A stretch of DNA of 64,000 bases from Miscanthus floridulus (taxonomy: Eukaryota; Streptophyta; Magnoliopsida; Poales; Poaceae), in the NCBI RefSeq assembly GCF_019320115.1, contig NC_089584.1:102534320-102598319 (forward strand), given 5' to 3'. A program made the translations under genes and the position numbers. Positions 24,021 through 36,008 of this stretch are shown one piece after another (the first letter of the stretch is position 1; every line of letters starts with the position of its first letter). The notes below the pieces were generated by a model. That model was not told the origin of the DNA, ran no database searches, and saw only the letters and a list, made by a program, of their open reading frames with translations.

Positions 24021-24296
24021 CTCGCTACGTCCCAAACCTCACTTTTCAAGGCCACACGAGTGAAGGTGTAAAATTAGGCATATGCCCTTGCTATCTCCTC
24101 AACTCAAAAGACAATCTAGAATATTCACTCAAAGCGCAGAGTTAAGATGGATGGATGGACAGGGTAAGATGATTTTTCAATTGCATGTGTATTTTTTTAT
24201 TGGTGGGTCCTGTCACAAAGCTAATTTCCAACTTAGATTTGCATGTTTTTTGGGATAAAATTTAAACCACGTGATTACATTTTTTTACGGAGGGAG
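24021..24296. mobile_element. Degenerate Stowaway-like MITE
   Basis: Starts CTCGCTACGTCCCAAACC after TA and ends ACGGAGGGAG before TA, resembling CTCCCTCCGTCCCAAA with mutations. Confidence 0.5.
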
Positions 24297-24949
24297 TATC
24301 TATGATGAAGCTTCACGGCTTCAGTTATCGCTGCGTTATACAGTAGCATTTTGGCGACACATGATTCCATCTCCAACTGTCCAGGGCAATCGGGCAGCAA
24401 ATACAATGACTACACATGCTGAAACGAAACACACAAGAGGTCAGTCTTTGGCTGCCTCGCGTAGGACCGCTCGGGGGGAAGAAAACAGCCACAAGAGATC
24501 TGATGCAGCTTTCCATTGGCCAACCGCAAACGTCATGCTCTGCTGTTACTGGTCGATAGGTCAATTTGAAAGCAACGTGCGACCAACCTATATTCTATAT
24601 ATATCCTTAAAGGTATGATTGGATGCTTGTATTAGGTTTAGGCGGTATTAGACCTTATGCTACAAAAATGAGTTTGAAGTTGGATCTTTTTTATTGGAAA
24701 ATTTTATATTTACTATTATAATAAGTGGTCTGATTATCTTGGACATAAGAGATGAAACTAGACCTGTTTTCTTTATAAAAAATATCTTATGCAACATAAT
24801 CTAAGCTAGCATAAACATATGCAAAACGTCTTGGTATTTAGTTCTGTCCACGCAAGATGTGTTTGGTAAAATTGTGTTTTATTGTTTACACCTTCTTTGA
24901 GCATTGTGCAAATCTAAATAAGAGTTCATGCAAACAACCAGATATAGGT
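24297..24949. other. Intergenic, no gene recognised
   Basis: Overlapping short open frames of 79 and 115 codons on opposite strands at 24271-24618 do not look like a known protein. The rest is AT-rich. Confidence 0.4.
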
Positions 24950-24958
24950 ACACTATAC

Positions 24959-25455
24959 GTGAAATTTTTGCATTTTGGTCACTTTTAAAAACATTTTTTA
25001 CAAATAGCTTTCTGTCGAAACGTTTTATGACAATAGACCATTTTTCGGCGTATTAGGACACAACGCCAAGGTATGAGGCTCGGCGCTGTGTCAGACAACG
25101 CCGAACTTTTGCCACGTCAGCGCGGACTCTGGTCGCAGTTGCCACGAAGGTGCTGGGCCCCGCGTACCTCGGCGTTGTGTTACTTCACGCCTAGCCGCAG
25201 ACCTCAGCGTGGCACTGCTCGACGCCGGAGGTCTGGGTAGTCAACGCCGAGAGTCGTGGCAGGTGGCTTCTCTTTATTTGGAGCAGACAAAACCAGTGGG
25301 GCCGGTGGCAGCGTGTGGACAACATTGGTACCTAGAGTTTGGTCGTTTGGACAGGGCAGAGGCGTATTGGTCTTGGGTACCCAGGATGGCATGGTTGGCT
25401 GCATTTTTATCAGCGCGAACAGATGGTGTGAACCCGGCTGCCCTGGAGTAAAAGC
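24959..25455 (+). repeat. Left TIR of element D
   Basis: 497 bp, the inverse of 26866-27357. The inner boundary is CCCTGGAGTAAAAGC. It contains GTATGAGGCTCGGCGCTGTG and TTTTGCCACGTCAGCGCGGA. Confidence 0.9.
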
Positions 25456-26865
25456 AAGCAGCCACTCTCAGCATGGTGAAAAGCCGAGCCATTATTGTTT
25501 CTGACGCTTTCGGCATTGGACAGCTAGGGAAGCAAAATCTGATCTGAGACGACGCTGGTGTATTCTGTGCTCGTGGCTGGTGGCGAAGAGAGGCTGGTGA
25601 CTGCCATGTGGGGCCCTCGGAGTCCGGCAAGTTGGACCTCTCGTTGCATCTCCCCGGCTCCCGAACACGTGCTCGTAAGGCTCTTACGTGCTCGGCATAC
25701 TAAAGCGAACCTTGTGCTGTTGCTGTGTCGTGGTGTCATAACATGTGGGTGGCAGCTTCGGCCTTTCTGCCTTTTCTAATCGGCGGCCAGCAGTGCTCTA
25801 GAATCGCCGTAATTTTTCTTGCCGCAACTTTTCTTTGTATATAGATATACTGCCTTCTTATACTCAAATATAAAGCATATAATTCGACTTGACGCAACCT
25901 CTAAAATCAAACTTTGACCGTAATTCCTTTTATTATAGTGTAACATTTCTGCCAAAAATTTAATTATCAGGGTATATTTGTAAATACAAATCTAATAACT
26001 ATTTTTGTATCACAGACTTTTTTGTATTTTAAAATTCAAAGAATTTAAATTTTAAATATAAGAATTTAAAACGACCAGATAAAAGTATTATCAAATACAA
26101 AGTTGTAGAACATTTGAGAGCTACAACTTTAGATGTAGACTACATCAACATTAAACATTGTCTGAAAAAAATCAAAAAATTAAATTTGAAATTATAGAAC
26201 TTAAAACGAATACTTAAGGCTCTAACAATCTCAGATTAAAAAAAGTTATCAACTACGAAGTTGTAGTTCTAACTTAAAACTACAACTTGATAGAGATCAA
26301 CATCTGTGGTCATTTGAAAAATTTAAAAATTAAACTTTAAAATAAGGTAACTGAAAATGAATACTTGATCCTGTAAACTTTAATAAATAGGAAAGTTATT
26401 ACTGTCAAAACTACAAAGTTCTTTACATCCAAACAACGTTACGTTTTCAAAACCAAAGTATTCCATAAAATCATGGTATTTTTCTAAAACAACAAAATGT
26501 CTAGTCGTATGGCCTGATAAAAAAAGTCAACCATAAGAATATTGTGTTTCCGTACGAGGCAGCAAGTTCAGGCATCAATCAATATTGTGTTTCCATAATC
26601 ATATTGTGCCACTTGCAAGTGCTATAAGCTGCAAAGGGCTCTCACAGCCGCAGATTGCAGCAAAGGGCATCCATTTACATTTTACTCTTCCCCCTCCCTT
26701 CCTAAACTACGAGATATTTTTCTACCATGTGAAGTGTGTCTTGGACAAAAACCATGGCTTCGGTGTTCGCCAAACCAAAATGACGAAAGCAGTGTGCGCT
26801 GCACAAAACCACACTTCTTTGCACAAAACCACACTTTGTGGATGTCCTACAGACAAAAGGCTCTA

Positions 26866-27357
26866 GCTTTTACTCCAGGGCAGCAGGGTTCACACGGAGA
26901 GAAGCTGTTCTGGCACTGTTCATGACCCATGCCATCCCGGGTACCCGACCAACACACCTCTGTCGTCTGCCCTGTCCAAACCTCAGGCTAATGCTGTCCA
27001 CACGCTGCCCCTGGCCCCACTGGTTTTGTCTGCTCCAAATAAAGAGCAAGCCACCTGCCAGGAACTCGGCGTGGAATGCCCAGACCTCCAGCGTCAAGCA
27101 GTGCCACACCGAGGTCTGTGACTCGGCGTGAAGTAACACAGCGCCGAGGTACGCGGGGCCCAACGCCTTCGTGGCAACTACGACCGAAGTCCGCGCTGAC
27201 ATGGCAAAAGTTCAGCATTGTCTGACACAGCGCCGAGCCTCATACCTTGGCATCGTGTCCTAATACGCCGAAAAATGGTCTATTGTCAGAAAACTTTTCG
27301 ACAGGAAACTATTTATAAAAAATGTTTTTAAAAGGGACCAAAATGCAAAAATTTCAC
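26866..27357 (-). repeat. Right TIR of element D
   Basis: 492 bp, the inverse of 24959-25455. The inner boundary is GCTTTTACTCCAGGG. Confidence 0.9.
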
Positions 27358-27366
27358 ACACTATAC

Positions 27367-29104
27367 TACACAAATTTAAATACAGACTAATTCAGGCAAC
27401 CAAACGGAGGTAGGGTTTACAAAGGAAGACCCGATCAATGACTAAGGTTGATTTTAAGTTTGTTACAAGGAGAGCTAGCCAGATTTTTACAATTCATAAA
27501 ACTTGGATACGACAACATCCCCTAGGTCAATCTATGTCTTTCTGGCCAAGTAGATGAAATATCCTCGCCTGGTTCGATAGCCAAAGCACGTCAGCCTCCG
27601 ACCAACAACAATAGCACCCACGACACATAACATGAGCGATGACAACCCACAGTTGGGCACAACGTGGCATGACCTCATGACTGGGTGACCTAGCCCCTTC
27701 TCTTCCTTGGTCGGCGAGTGCAGTGAGTGTTCGATCGACAGAGCATGCGAGCCTATGTGCGGGCGATGTCGGTGCCTGCAACTGAGCATGGCCCGATGAG
27801 TGGCACGAGCAACGCTAGCCCGTAGCCGACCATATCTTCTCCTAACCAGATCCTTCTCCTATAACCTCGTTGGCATTGCCCCATGGTGGATCTCAACGTA
27901 GTGTCAAGATTGATGCAAGGTAGGAGGTAGGTGCACGTGGACATAGTCGTGCACAACCACATGTGGAGGAGAGGCAGGCACAGATGGCCATGCAATAGGC
28001 AAAGAAGCGATAGTGTGCGAGGTGTGGCAGTGTTGTAGGCGAGGAGTGATGACATGCTAGGGTGGCTGTGCTGCAGGCAAGAGGCGATGGTTCTCGTGGG
28101 GAGGTCAACATTGTTGCAAGCCGTGCACACAACCAATAATGGGGAGCGCGGGTGGTGGAGGATTGCGAGCGACGAATGGAGAGCATGATCCGTCACTAGG
28201 GTCCTCATGCGTAGGGTGCAGGGTGAACATGGTGCCCCCCCGGATGAAACTTCATGCTTTGGGCCAAGACTGATCGAAATCATTTCTCTTTGAAGAAATT
28301 GTTTCTCCATCTCTCATCCTTAATTCCAATGAAGCATCATCAAATGCTTATGTGGTAAATTTAATCGATGCTAGAAGCTATCCAAGTTAGTAGCATTGGA
28401 CCGTCTTACTAGATAAAACTATAGTTTTGCTATTATGAAAGGTAGGGTTCGCTCCAATGCCATCCCTGAATGGAATCCATCACAATGCCATTAGCAAATT
28501 GTGGTATGTTAATCATCTTTTCCATTATTTCCTACTTGAATTTGTTGTTTCCCCTAACTCAATGTAACAAGCGGAGGCTTATCCTTTTTCCAGGATATGC
28601 TCGGTCATCTCTCTCTTGCCTAAACTCCAAAGGAACGCAGGCACTGCCACCTCTTGGTGAGTTGCTGCTCCACATCGTCCCCTGTGGCTTAGGGGTTTGA
28701 GTAGGCGTGACTGACTGGCAGCCATTGGATGCGCCATCGTGGACTGTGTTTGACTGAGTTTGAGTGCCGCTGTCGAATACCGTTGTCGCGCTCGCTCTGA
28801 CGCGTTACCATGGTATGTCTTGATGACTTTACGCAACTTGCAAGATGTCCATGGTCAAGCTTTGGACATTTATGAGATGGCATTCGAGCGAAACCACAAA
28901 ACTCCAAATTTCTCCCTTTACTAATAAGAATAGTTTTAAAAAAACTTGTGGGCTTTGATTGCTTAAGATGTGTGTCAAAGGATGCCAAGACAAAAATTGG
29001 CTGCTTCGACCAAAATTTGTCTTCATTTGGCTGGGTGTCAAATTTTGGTTTGATATTCCTCCCATTTGGCCAAACTTGACTGAAACCATGGTCACCAATA
29101 TACA
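27367..29104. other. Intergenic, no gene recognised
   Basis: A 185-codon minus-strand open frame at 27753-28310 is low-complexity (Leu, His, Cys, Thr) and overlaps another frame; I do not accept it as a gene. From 28940 to 29100 the sequence has repeated CCAAAATTTG motifs that could be a MITE, but no ends could be fixed. Confidence 0.4.
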
Positions 29105-29220
29105 GCCTGTTCGTTTCGTCGTAAACGATTGTTGATTATTTACTGTTGGCTGGTTTGGTGTGAGAGAAAAATACTATTTCAGTTTATAATTCAGGATCGT
29201 ATACGAGCAAGCGAACATGC
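29105..29220. mobile_element. Short hAT-like MITE upstream of PLA1
   Basis: Starts GCCTGTTCGTTTCG and ends AAGCGAACATGC. The interior GGTGTGAGAGAAAAATACT is shared with 10634-10767. It lies about 480 bp upstream of the phospholipase start codon. A related degenerate fragment follows near 29385-29485. Confidence 0.65.
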
Positions 29221-29697
29221 TGCTGGTGACCAAAATTTGCTAGTGTTAAATGTTCATTTTGCTAGTGCCATGGCCCGTTTGAGTGAAACCAGCTTTAAAG
29301 CAAAATGTTGGCAGGAGCGTCGGCGTTCCATGCACAGTAGCAACTCTGTTCCAGGCAGACTTGTCTCGTAAGACATTCTGGTCGTATTTGACTTATAAGT
29401 TAACGAATATTATTTTTTTCTCAATTTAAACCAGTTAATAGTACTTTCAGCCATGGTTTATAAGCTAAACCGGTCCAAATGAACCTGGCGATTTTTTTAG
29501 AGTGAGGCATAGCAACAGTCTTACCATAATAAGGGCAAAGTCTCACCAAGACATCGATTCCAGGCGTTCATTTTCGAGCCCCCGAGGCGAGATCGATGTG
29601 CTTGGCAGTTGCGAACCAAACAGCCCCTTCTCCTCACACAAGCTGTGACCACTCATACACTCGCATTAGCTGATCCTCTTCTCGTCGCTCTGCACAC

Positions 29698-31119
29698 ATG
29701 GACGCGAGCCAGGGCGTCCTCCTGTCCAGCTCCCTGGTCGGCGGCGCCAAGGGCTCGGCGTCATGGCCGGAGCTGCTCGGGTCCGCGCACTGGGAGGGCC
29801 TCCTGGACCCTCTCGACCTCACGCTCCGCCGCCTCATCCTGCTCTGCGGCGACCTCTGCCAGGTCACCTACGACTCCTTCAACTCCGACTCCCACTCCAA
29901 GTACTGCGGCAGCTGCCGCTACTCCAGGTCCACGCTCTTCGCCCGCACGCTGTTCCCGGCCGCCGCCGACATCACCCCGGCGGCGTACATCTACGGGACC
30001 TCCCAGGCGTCGCTCCCGGGCGGCATCATGGTGTTCTCGCTCTCCCGCGAGGCGTGGAGCAAGGAGTCCAACTGGATCGGCTACGTCTCCGTGTCCACGG
30101 AAGCCGCCGCGGCCGCCACGGGCCAGCGCGTCATCTACGTGGCGTGGCGCGGCACCATCCGGACGCTGGAGTGGGTCGACGTGCTCAAGCCGGAGCTCGT
30201 CTCCCCCGACGCCATCCTGCCGGAGGGGGACCCGGCCCGGGGCCACGCTCGCGTGATGAAGGGGTGGTACCTCATCTACACCTCCAGTGACGAGCGGTCG
30301 CCCTTCTCCAAGTACAGCGCGCGGGAGCAGCTGCTCGCCGCGGTGCGCGAGCTGGTGGCCCGGTACAAGGACGAGAGCCTCAGCATCGTGTGCACCGGAC
30401 ACAGCCTCGGCGCATCGCTGGCCACGCTCTGCGCGTTCGACATCGCGGTGAACGGCGTGTCCAGGGTCGGCGGCGCCGACATCCCCGTCACGGCCATCAT
30501 GTTCGGGAGCCCGCAGATCGGGAACCCGGAGTTCAAGAAGAGGTTCGAGGAGCTGCCAAACCTGCGGGCGCTGCACGTCAGGAACACGCCCGACTTGATC
30601 CCGCTGTACCCGAGCGGGCTCCTGGGCTACGCCAACGTCGGCGACGTCCTGGCCGTGGACTCTAAGAAGTCACCGTACGTGAAGGACGACTCCACCAACC
30701 TCGGGGACTACCACAACCTGCAGGGCATCCTGCACACGGTGGCGGGCTGGAACGGGAAGGACGGCGAGTTCAAGCTGCAGGTGCACCGCAGCGTGGCGCT
30801 GGTGAACAAGTCGTCCGCGTTCCTCAACGACGACAACCTCGTGCCGGAGTCGTGGTGGGTGGAGCGGAACAAGGGGATGGTCATCGGAGAAACCGGCCTG
30901 TGGCAGCTCGAACCGCCTGCCGAGGAGAACCTGCCCGTACCGCCGGTCGTGCCCGGGGAGGTCATCGATGACGATGACTCTGTCGCTGCTGCTGCTGCCA
31001 CCACAACCACTACCACGGCTAGTAAGGAGACAAAGACACCGGAGAAGGATAAGAAGGGGCGTGGGACCAAGCTTTTCTCTGCATGCTTTAGAGGGGTCAA
31101 CCAGTCTGTTCATAATTGA
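29698..31119 (+). CDS. Class II phospholipase A1 (DAD1-like lipase)
   Basis: Single exon, 473 residues. Members of this alpha/beta-hydrolase family remove the sn-1 acyl chain of phospholipids. No N-terminal transit peptide is evident, which fits the cytosolic class II type rather than plastid class I. The lipase_3 domain covers about residues 145-350. The nucleophile is Ser236 in GHSLG (234-238), the acid is Asp299 in NTPDLIP, and the base is probably His339 in GDYHNLQG. Other family marks are YVAWRGT near 147 and FGSPQIGN near 269. The C-terminal 60 residues are low-complexity: acidic DDDDS, an Ala run, a Thr run, then a basic KKGRGTKL stretch. The gene is strongly GC-rich with third-position G/C, as is common in grass genes. 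The start is the first ATG of the frame. Rice has several tandem and dispersed paralogues, so I give no symbol. Confidence 0.93.
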   Translation: MDASQGVLLSSSLVGGAKGSASWPELLGSAHWEGLLDPLDLTLRRLILLCGDLCQVTYDSFNSDSHSKYCGSCRYSRSTLFARTLFPAAADITPAAYIYGTSQASLPGGIMVFSLSREAWSKESNWIGYVSVSTEAAAAATGQRVIYVAWRGTIRTLEWVDVLKPELVSPDAILPEGDPARGHARVMKGWYLIYTSSDERSPFSKYSAREQLLAAVRELVARYKDESLSIVCTGHSLGASLATLCAFDIAVNGVSRVGGADIPVTAIMFGSPQIGNPEFKKRFEELPNLRALHVRNTPDLIPLYPSGLLGYANVGDVLAVDSKKSPYVKDDSTNLGDYHNLQGILHTVAGWNGKDGEFKLQVHRSVALVNKSSAFLNDDNLVPESWWVERNKGMVIGETGLWQLEPPAEENLPVPPVVPGEVIDDDDSVAAAAATTTTTTASKETKTPEKDKKGRGTKLFSACFRGVNQSVHN

Positions 31120-33220
31120 ATGGTTCAATGTTTGGAGGACATTTTGCTACTGTTCTATTGGTTTGTGTTTTTTTTAATATTGTTTTGTGAATTGTTAGCA
31201 AAGCGCAGCGATGATCATGGTGTAATATGATACTAGTGCTTAATCCTCTGACATAGTGTTAAATGTTACTGCTCCGTGTTTGTACTCTAGGCCCTGTTCG
31301 CTTATCTTATAAACCATACTTTTTCAGCGAAGAAACGTTATTTATCTCTCAAAGCAAATCTGTCAACGGTACTTTTCAGCCAAATGACTGATTGTGTAGT
31401 TTGTGATGAAATAATGCAGGGTGGTCTCAGCCGTTTCCTGATGCTAATCACGTACATACCCTTGCAAAAACGGATGCATTTCGCAGACCAGTGGATTTGC
31501 CAGAGCTAGCTATTCTTCTCGTGATTCTATCCGGTTTGCTTTCGCGATTCTTCGAATGTGAAGAGAACATTTGGATGAGGGCATGCTCGTCCCTCGATCT
31601 GGCACAAGCACAAGATAGGCCCCTGGTAAACTCACTCACTCGGCCCAGCTTATCACCAACGGCCCGTTGTTCGCGGGCCGTATCTTGATGGACCACGCAC
31701 GCTCCCACAAAATTGACTAGACATCTAGGCCCGTGCTCAGTACTCGGCAGAATCGGCAGCGATGAACAGTGGGCCGCGCGACTGACAATAATCGCCCAGC
31801 AAAGAGAGGCAAGGCCACTTTTAACTTGATAAGTGTTTGTGAAAAAAAAAGAAAAACTTGATAAGTGACAGCCTATCAGCAGCAGCCACGAGCAAGGATG
31901 GAGCCGACACTGACACCACCAATGGATATTTGCCTGCTTTGGGTTTGCCAAATGCTTAAGAATTAAGATAAGATCCGTTTGTTCAAATACGATACGAGTA
32001 CGTGACAGACAATTGGTAAACCGTAAGATCCATTCGTTCAAAGTAGGATACGAGTATATTGGTAAACCATAAGATCCGTTGCCCTTGCGTTTGTTGTGGT
32101 TATCACTTACTGCACAGATTATTTTTCATTTTTCAGCACCTATGGTTCTCTACGCTTGAACGTCCTTGGCCTTGTTATATAGCAATATAAATAAATGTCG
32201 CCATATGGCCAGCTAAATTGAAGCAGTACATGGTTGCAACTTGATTTCAGACTTCATGTTATTGCTGCATAGTACAACATTGACAGCTAAAGAATCAATG
32301 GACTTTGCTATTCTTTCATGGTTTCTTTCTTTTGAGGTAATAAATGGGTTGAAAGCGGTGACATTTTCCCCACAACTTTCGGTTTTCAAATAAACATGGC
32401 ATACTCTACATTACCCTCTTTTCAAATTCGCACAAGTTTTTTGAGAAACGTATCTTCCTTCAAGCTTCAACACTATTTCTTATTGGACACTACTTAATAC
32501 TAGTCTATTAAGCGTTTTGATTAGGGAGCTTAATAAGAGCTAGTAACTGTAGTTTACTAGGAAATCCATCCTACATTTTTATTTTATGTATAGATTTTTA
32601 AACGAGCTATCCACAGTTTTTTTATTTTTATAATGAGACACCCACATAATTCGGAGTGGAAAATCGCTTGGCAGTATTAATATTTATCCTATCCATAATC
32701 AATTATAGTAATATTCGGTGCACGGTGCACCAAACATGAGATGCCTCCAACTCCAAGGCTACATTGAGCTATGACAGCTAAAGTTGTCTTTTTTTTGGGA
32801 AAGATAGCACTAGACATTGAACTGGAATTAAAATGCCTGATTTTCCTGTGCAAAAAAATGCCTGATTTTGAATCCATGAGTTATGGAGAACTCCCAAGCT
32901 GCATCAAATTGGAGAGCACTGGCGTGTACAATCCTATGTAAACAAACTTATCGACATTAGTCTCTGTGACATACACTAATACCAACTTGTGCATTAGTAC
33001 CATCAGATTGTTCATTCATTAGTCCGTGTTTGTACTTGTGCAGCAAAAGATTTGTCGCAATTTTTATTAAAACGGGTAAAGAACAACAAAGGGATTGTTT
33101 AATTTAAGAATACATGCCAGTATTTGTTACTCCGTACGACTTATGAGGTGGCATTCGGCATCCATCCAACAGATACTCTTTGTAAGCTTCACAAACGACA
33201 ATGCCGCAGTCGTTTGAAGC
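31120..33220. other. Intergenic between PLA1 and element B
   Basis: Holds a short hAT-like fragment near 31292-31390 (GGCCCTGTTCGCTTATC ... CTTTTCAGCC). A direct repeat of about 30 bp (AAGATCCGTT / GTTCAAA.TA.GATACGAGTA) occurs around 31970 and 32030. The rest is AT-rich with no gene seen. The 197-codon minus-strand frame at 31448-32041 has no recognisable domain. Confidence 0.45.
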
Positions 33221-33461
33221 GATCTATCGTTTTTTTTAAAAACTAACACTTTTGGCCACGCCTATTGCCCTGGCGCGGCCAAATGCCTGTGCCGCGTCAT
33301 GCATGGTGGCGCGGCACAGGGCTGACGTGGCGCGGGCCGGCCGGGAGGGGGGGGGGGGGGGCGCTGACGTGGCGAGTCCTGTCGCGCCACCGACCATGGC
33401 GCGGCAGTGCCGCGTCCTGATCTATGGCGCGGCAGGAGCAGATATATACCCCGCGCGTGAG
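33221..33461 (+). repeat. Left TIR of element B
   Basis: Inverse of 39080-39356. Contains ATGCATGGTGGCGCGGCAC, a G tract at about 33348-33361 and a TATA-like ATATATA at 33442-33448. Confidence 0.8.
33442..33448 (+). promoter_or_regulatory. Putative TATA box in TIR of element B
   Basis: ATATATA at the same place as the TATA-like sites in copies A and C. In B the nested LTR at 33535 now separates it from the leader donor (CTCCTAAG|GTACC at about 35540). Confidence 0.4.
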
Positions 33462-33534
33462 CCCGGCCGTCCGCACGCACGCCTGCCCTGCCCGCCTGCC
33501 CGACGCCCGAACGCCGCCGCCGCCAGCGCCCTAC

Positions 33535-35348
33535 TGAAAGGTCCTAATATGGCTAGAGGGGGGTGAATAGCCTATTTAAAAATCCACAAATCAACTAGAG
33601 CAATTTGATTAGTATGACAAATAGCGTAATGCAAACTTACTCTAGCTCTACAAGGGTTGCAAGCCACCTATCCAATAATTCTAGTTGCAATGATTACTTA
33701 GGCACACAAACTTGCTATGTAATTACTAACTGAGAGCTCTCAACCTTGCTACTCTAAAGAGCTCAACTAGATGAATGTAAATAATAAAGCAAGCTCTCAA
33801 TTCTAATTACACTAAAGAGCTTGTATTAACTAGTTTGCAAGAATATAAATAAGTGAGTAGGGTGATTATACCGACGTGTAGGGGATGAACCAATCATAAA
33901 ATGAATATATAGCCAATCACCAGGAGAATGCCAAAGACAAGAGACAATCGATTTTCTCCCGAGGTTCACGTGCTTACCAACACGCTACGTCCCCGTTGTA
34001 TCGACCAACACTTGGTGGTTCGGTGGCAAAGAGGTGTTTCACAAACCTCGTCCACACGATAGGACACCGCAAGAACCGATCCACAAGTGAGGTAACTCAA
34101 TGACACGAGCAATTTACTAGAGTTACCTTTCGGCGCTCCATCGGGGAAGGCACAACTCCCCTCACAATCACCAACTCGTGCCGATCCTCCACCGCTGCAC
34201 CGAGCTATCTAGGTGGTGGTAACCACCAAGAGTAACAAGCGAAATCCGCAGCGCAACACGAATACCAAGTGCCTCTAGATGCAATCACTCAAGCAATGCA
34301 CTTGGATTCTCTCCCAATCTTATAAAGATGATGAATCAATGATGGAGATGAGTGGGAGGACTTTGGCTAAGCTCACAAGGTTGTTATGTCAATGAAAATG
34401 TGCAAGAGGGCGAGCTTGAGCCGGCCATGGGGCTTAAATAGAAGCCCCCACGAAATAGAGCCGTTGTACCCCTTCACTGGACACACTGCGGGCTGACCGG
34501 ATGCTCCGGTCAGACTTGACCGGACGCTGGTCCTCAGCGTCCGGTCGCCCGATGGACGCCACGCGTCACTAGCTTCAAACGTTGTTCGTCAGATTTCAAC
34601 GGCTACGAAGCTGACCGGACGCTCCGACAAAACTGACCGGACGCTGAAGCCCCAGCGTCCGGTCGTTTCTAGTAAGCTCCCAAGGCGTATTTTTTCGACC
34701 GAACGCGTCCGGTCCACCTTGACCGAACACAGACCAGCGTCCGGTGTAATACCCTAGGTACTATGCAGACCCGTCAGTTTGATCGAACGCAGCCTATCAG
34801 CGTCCGGTCGCTAAGTGACCCAGCGTCCGGTCAGTAGACCAACGCCAGCATCATTTCGACCAACTCCATTTGAACTCTAACTTCTTCACCCTTGTTCAAA
34901 TGTGCCAACCACCAAGTATATCATCTTGTGCACATGTGTTAGCAAATTTTCACAAACATTTTCAAGGATGTTGTTACTTCACTAGATCCTAAATGCATAT
35001 GCAATGAATTAGAGCATCTAGTGGCACTTTGATAACCGTATTTCGATACGAGCTTCACTCCTCTTAATAGTATGGCTATCTATCCTAAATGTGATCACAC
35101 TCACTAAGTGTCTTGATCACTAAAACAAAATGACTCCTACATTTTATACCTTTGCCTTGAGCCTTTTGTTTTTCTCTTTCTTCTTTTCCAAGTTTAAGCA
35201 TTTGACCATCACCAAGCCATCATCATTGTCATGATTTTCACCATTGCTTCATCACTTGGAGTAGTGCTACCTATCTCATAATCATCTTGATAAACTAGGT
35301 TAGTACTTAGGGTTTCATCAATTAACCAAAACCAAACTAGAGCTTTCA
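33535..35348. mobile_element. Solo-LTR-like element nested in B
   Basis: Starts TGAAAGGTCCTAATATGG and ends AGAGCTTTCA, so it has TG...CA ends, with flanks CCTAC and CCTGC (4 of 5 identical). It is 1.8 kb and has no coding capacity. The middle (34480-34850) repeats GACCGGACGCT and CAGCGTCCGGTC many times in both orientations. I recognise this as a widespread Andropogoneae repeat; calling it a solo LTR is inference. Confidence 0.6.
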
Positions 35349-36008
35349 CCTGCCTGCGGTCGCACGCGCCCGCGCCCGCCCGTCCACGCCGCGCATGCGC
35401 CCGCCCGACCTCGCCTCGCCTCGGCCGCCCCCGCACGGCCCGGCCTCGGCCGCTCACCCACGCCGCGCCCGGCCACTCTCGCCGCGCAGCGCCCTAGCCA
35501 GCCACGCTACGAACGTCGGCGCGTCAAGGCCGCCCGCTCCTAAGGTACCTCCCTCTCAATTTCATAATTTTATTATTATTATTATGTAGTATAGTTAGTA
35601 TTTTTTGTATCTACTATTAGTGTCTTTGACCAAATTTATATAATAGCGTACTAATATTTATGAAACATAATATGTACTATTACATTAAGCATGGAGTATA
35701 CTTTCATAATAAACTTATTAGGAGATAGAAATATTGATACCGTTTATTTAGTTTTGATCAAACTTAAACATATTTGACTACTCGAGAAGCAAGATGTATA
35801 TTTATTTTGAGACGGAGAGATTATTTGTAATTTTAAAACCAAAGTTTTATATGGATTAATTATGTATTTATTATCTAGTACAGTTAGGATTTTGGGTTTA
35901 GAGATTTATGCTAGTTAGGTTAGTGAATTTATTTGTGAACTTACTAATGTTAACTTGAATTTTGTTAATTTGAATACTCTAACGCTTTGTTTATTAATTT
36001 GTAACAGG

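Larger units (their letters stand above)
24959..27357. mobile_element. Mutator-like element D with long TIRs
   Basis: Perfect 9-bp target duplication ACACTATAC at 24950-24958 and 27358-27366. The terminal inverted repeats are 24959-25455 and 26866-27357 (about 495 bp each), starting GTGAAATTTTTGCATTTTGG. The inner 1.4 kb has a GC-rich part (25456-25800) of unknown origin, then AT-rich DNA repeating AAGTTGTAG / CTACAACTT motifs. There is no transposase and no PMD gene. It is non-autonomous; the GC-rich core may be captured host DNA. Confidence 0.9.

Noticed and set aside
24271..24618. 115-codon open frame as a gene
   Set aside because: It starts inside a MITE end, overlaps an antisense frame, and has no domain.
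27753..28310. 185-codon minus-strand open frame
   Set aside because: It is low-complexity with no domain, overlaps another open frame, and lacks the codon bias of the real genes here.
29761..30576. 271-codon minus-strand open frame
   Set aside because: It lies fully antisense to the phospholipase gene; the high third-position GC removes stops on the other strand. The protein is Arg/Gly/Glu-rich with no domain.
31448..32041. 197-codon minus-strand open frame
   Set aside because: No domain was recognised, its composition is like intergenic DNA, and it lies in a repeat-bearing region.
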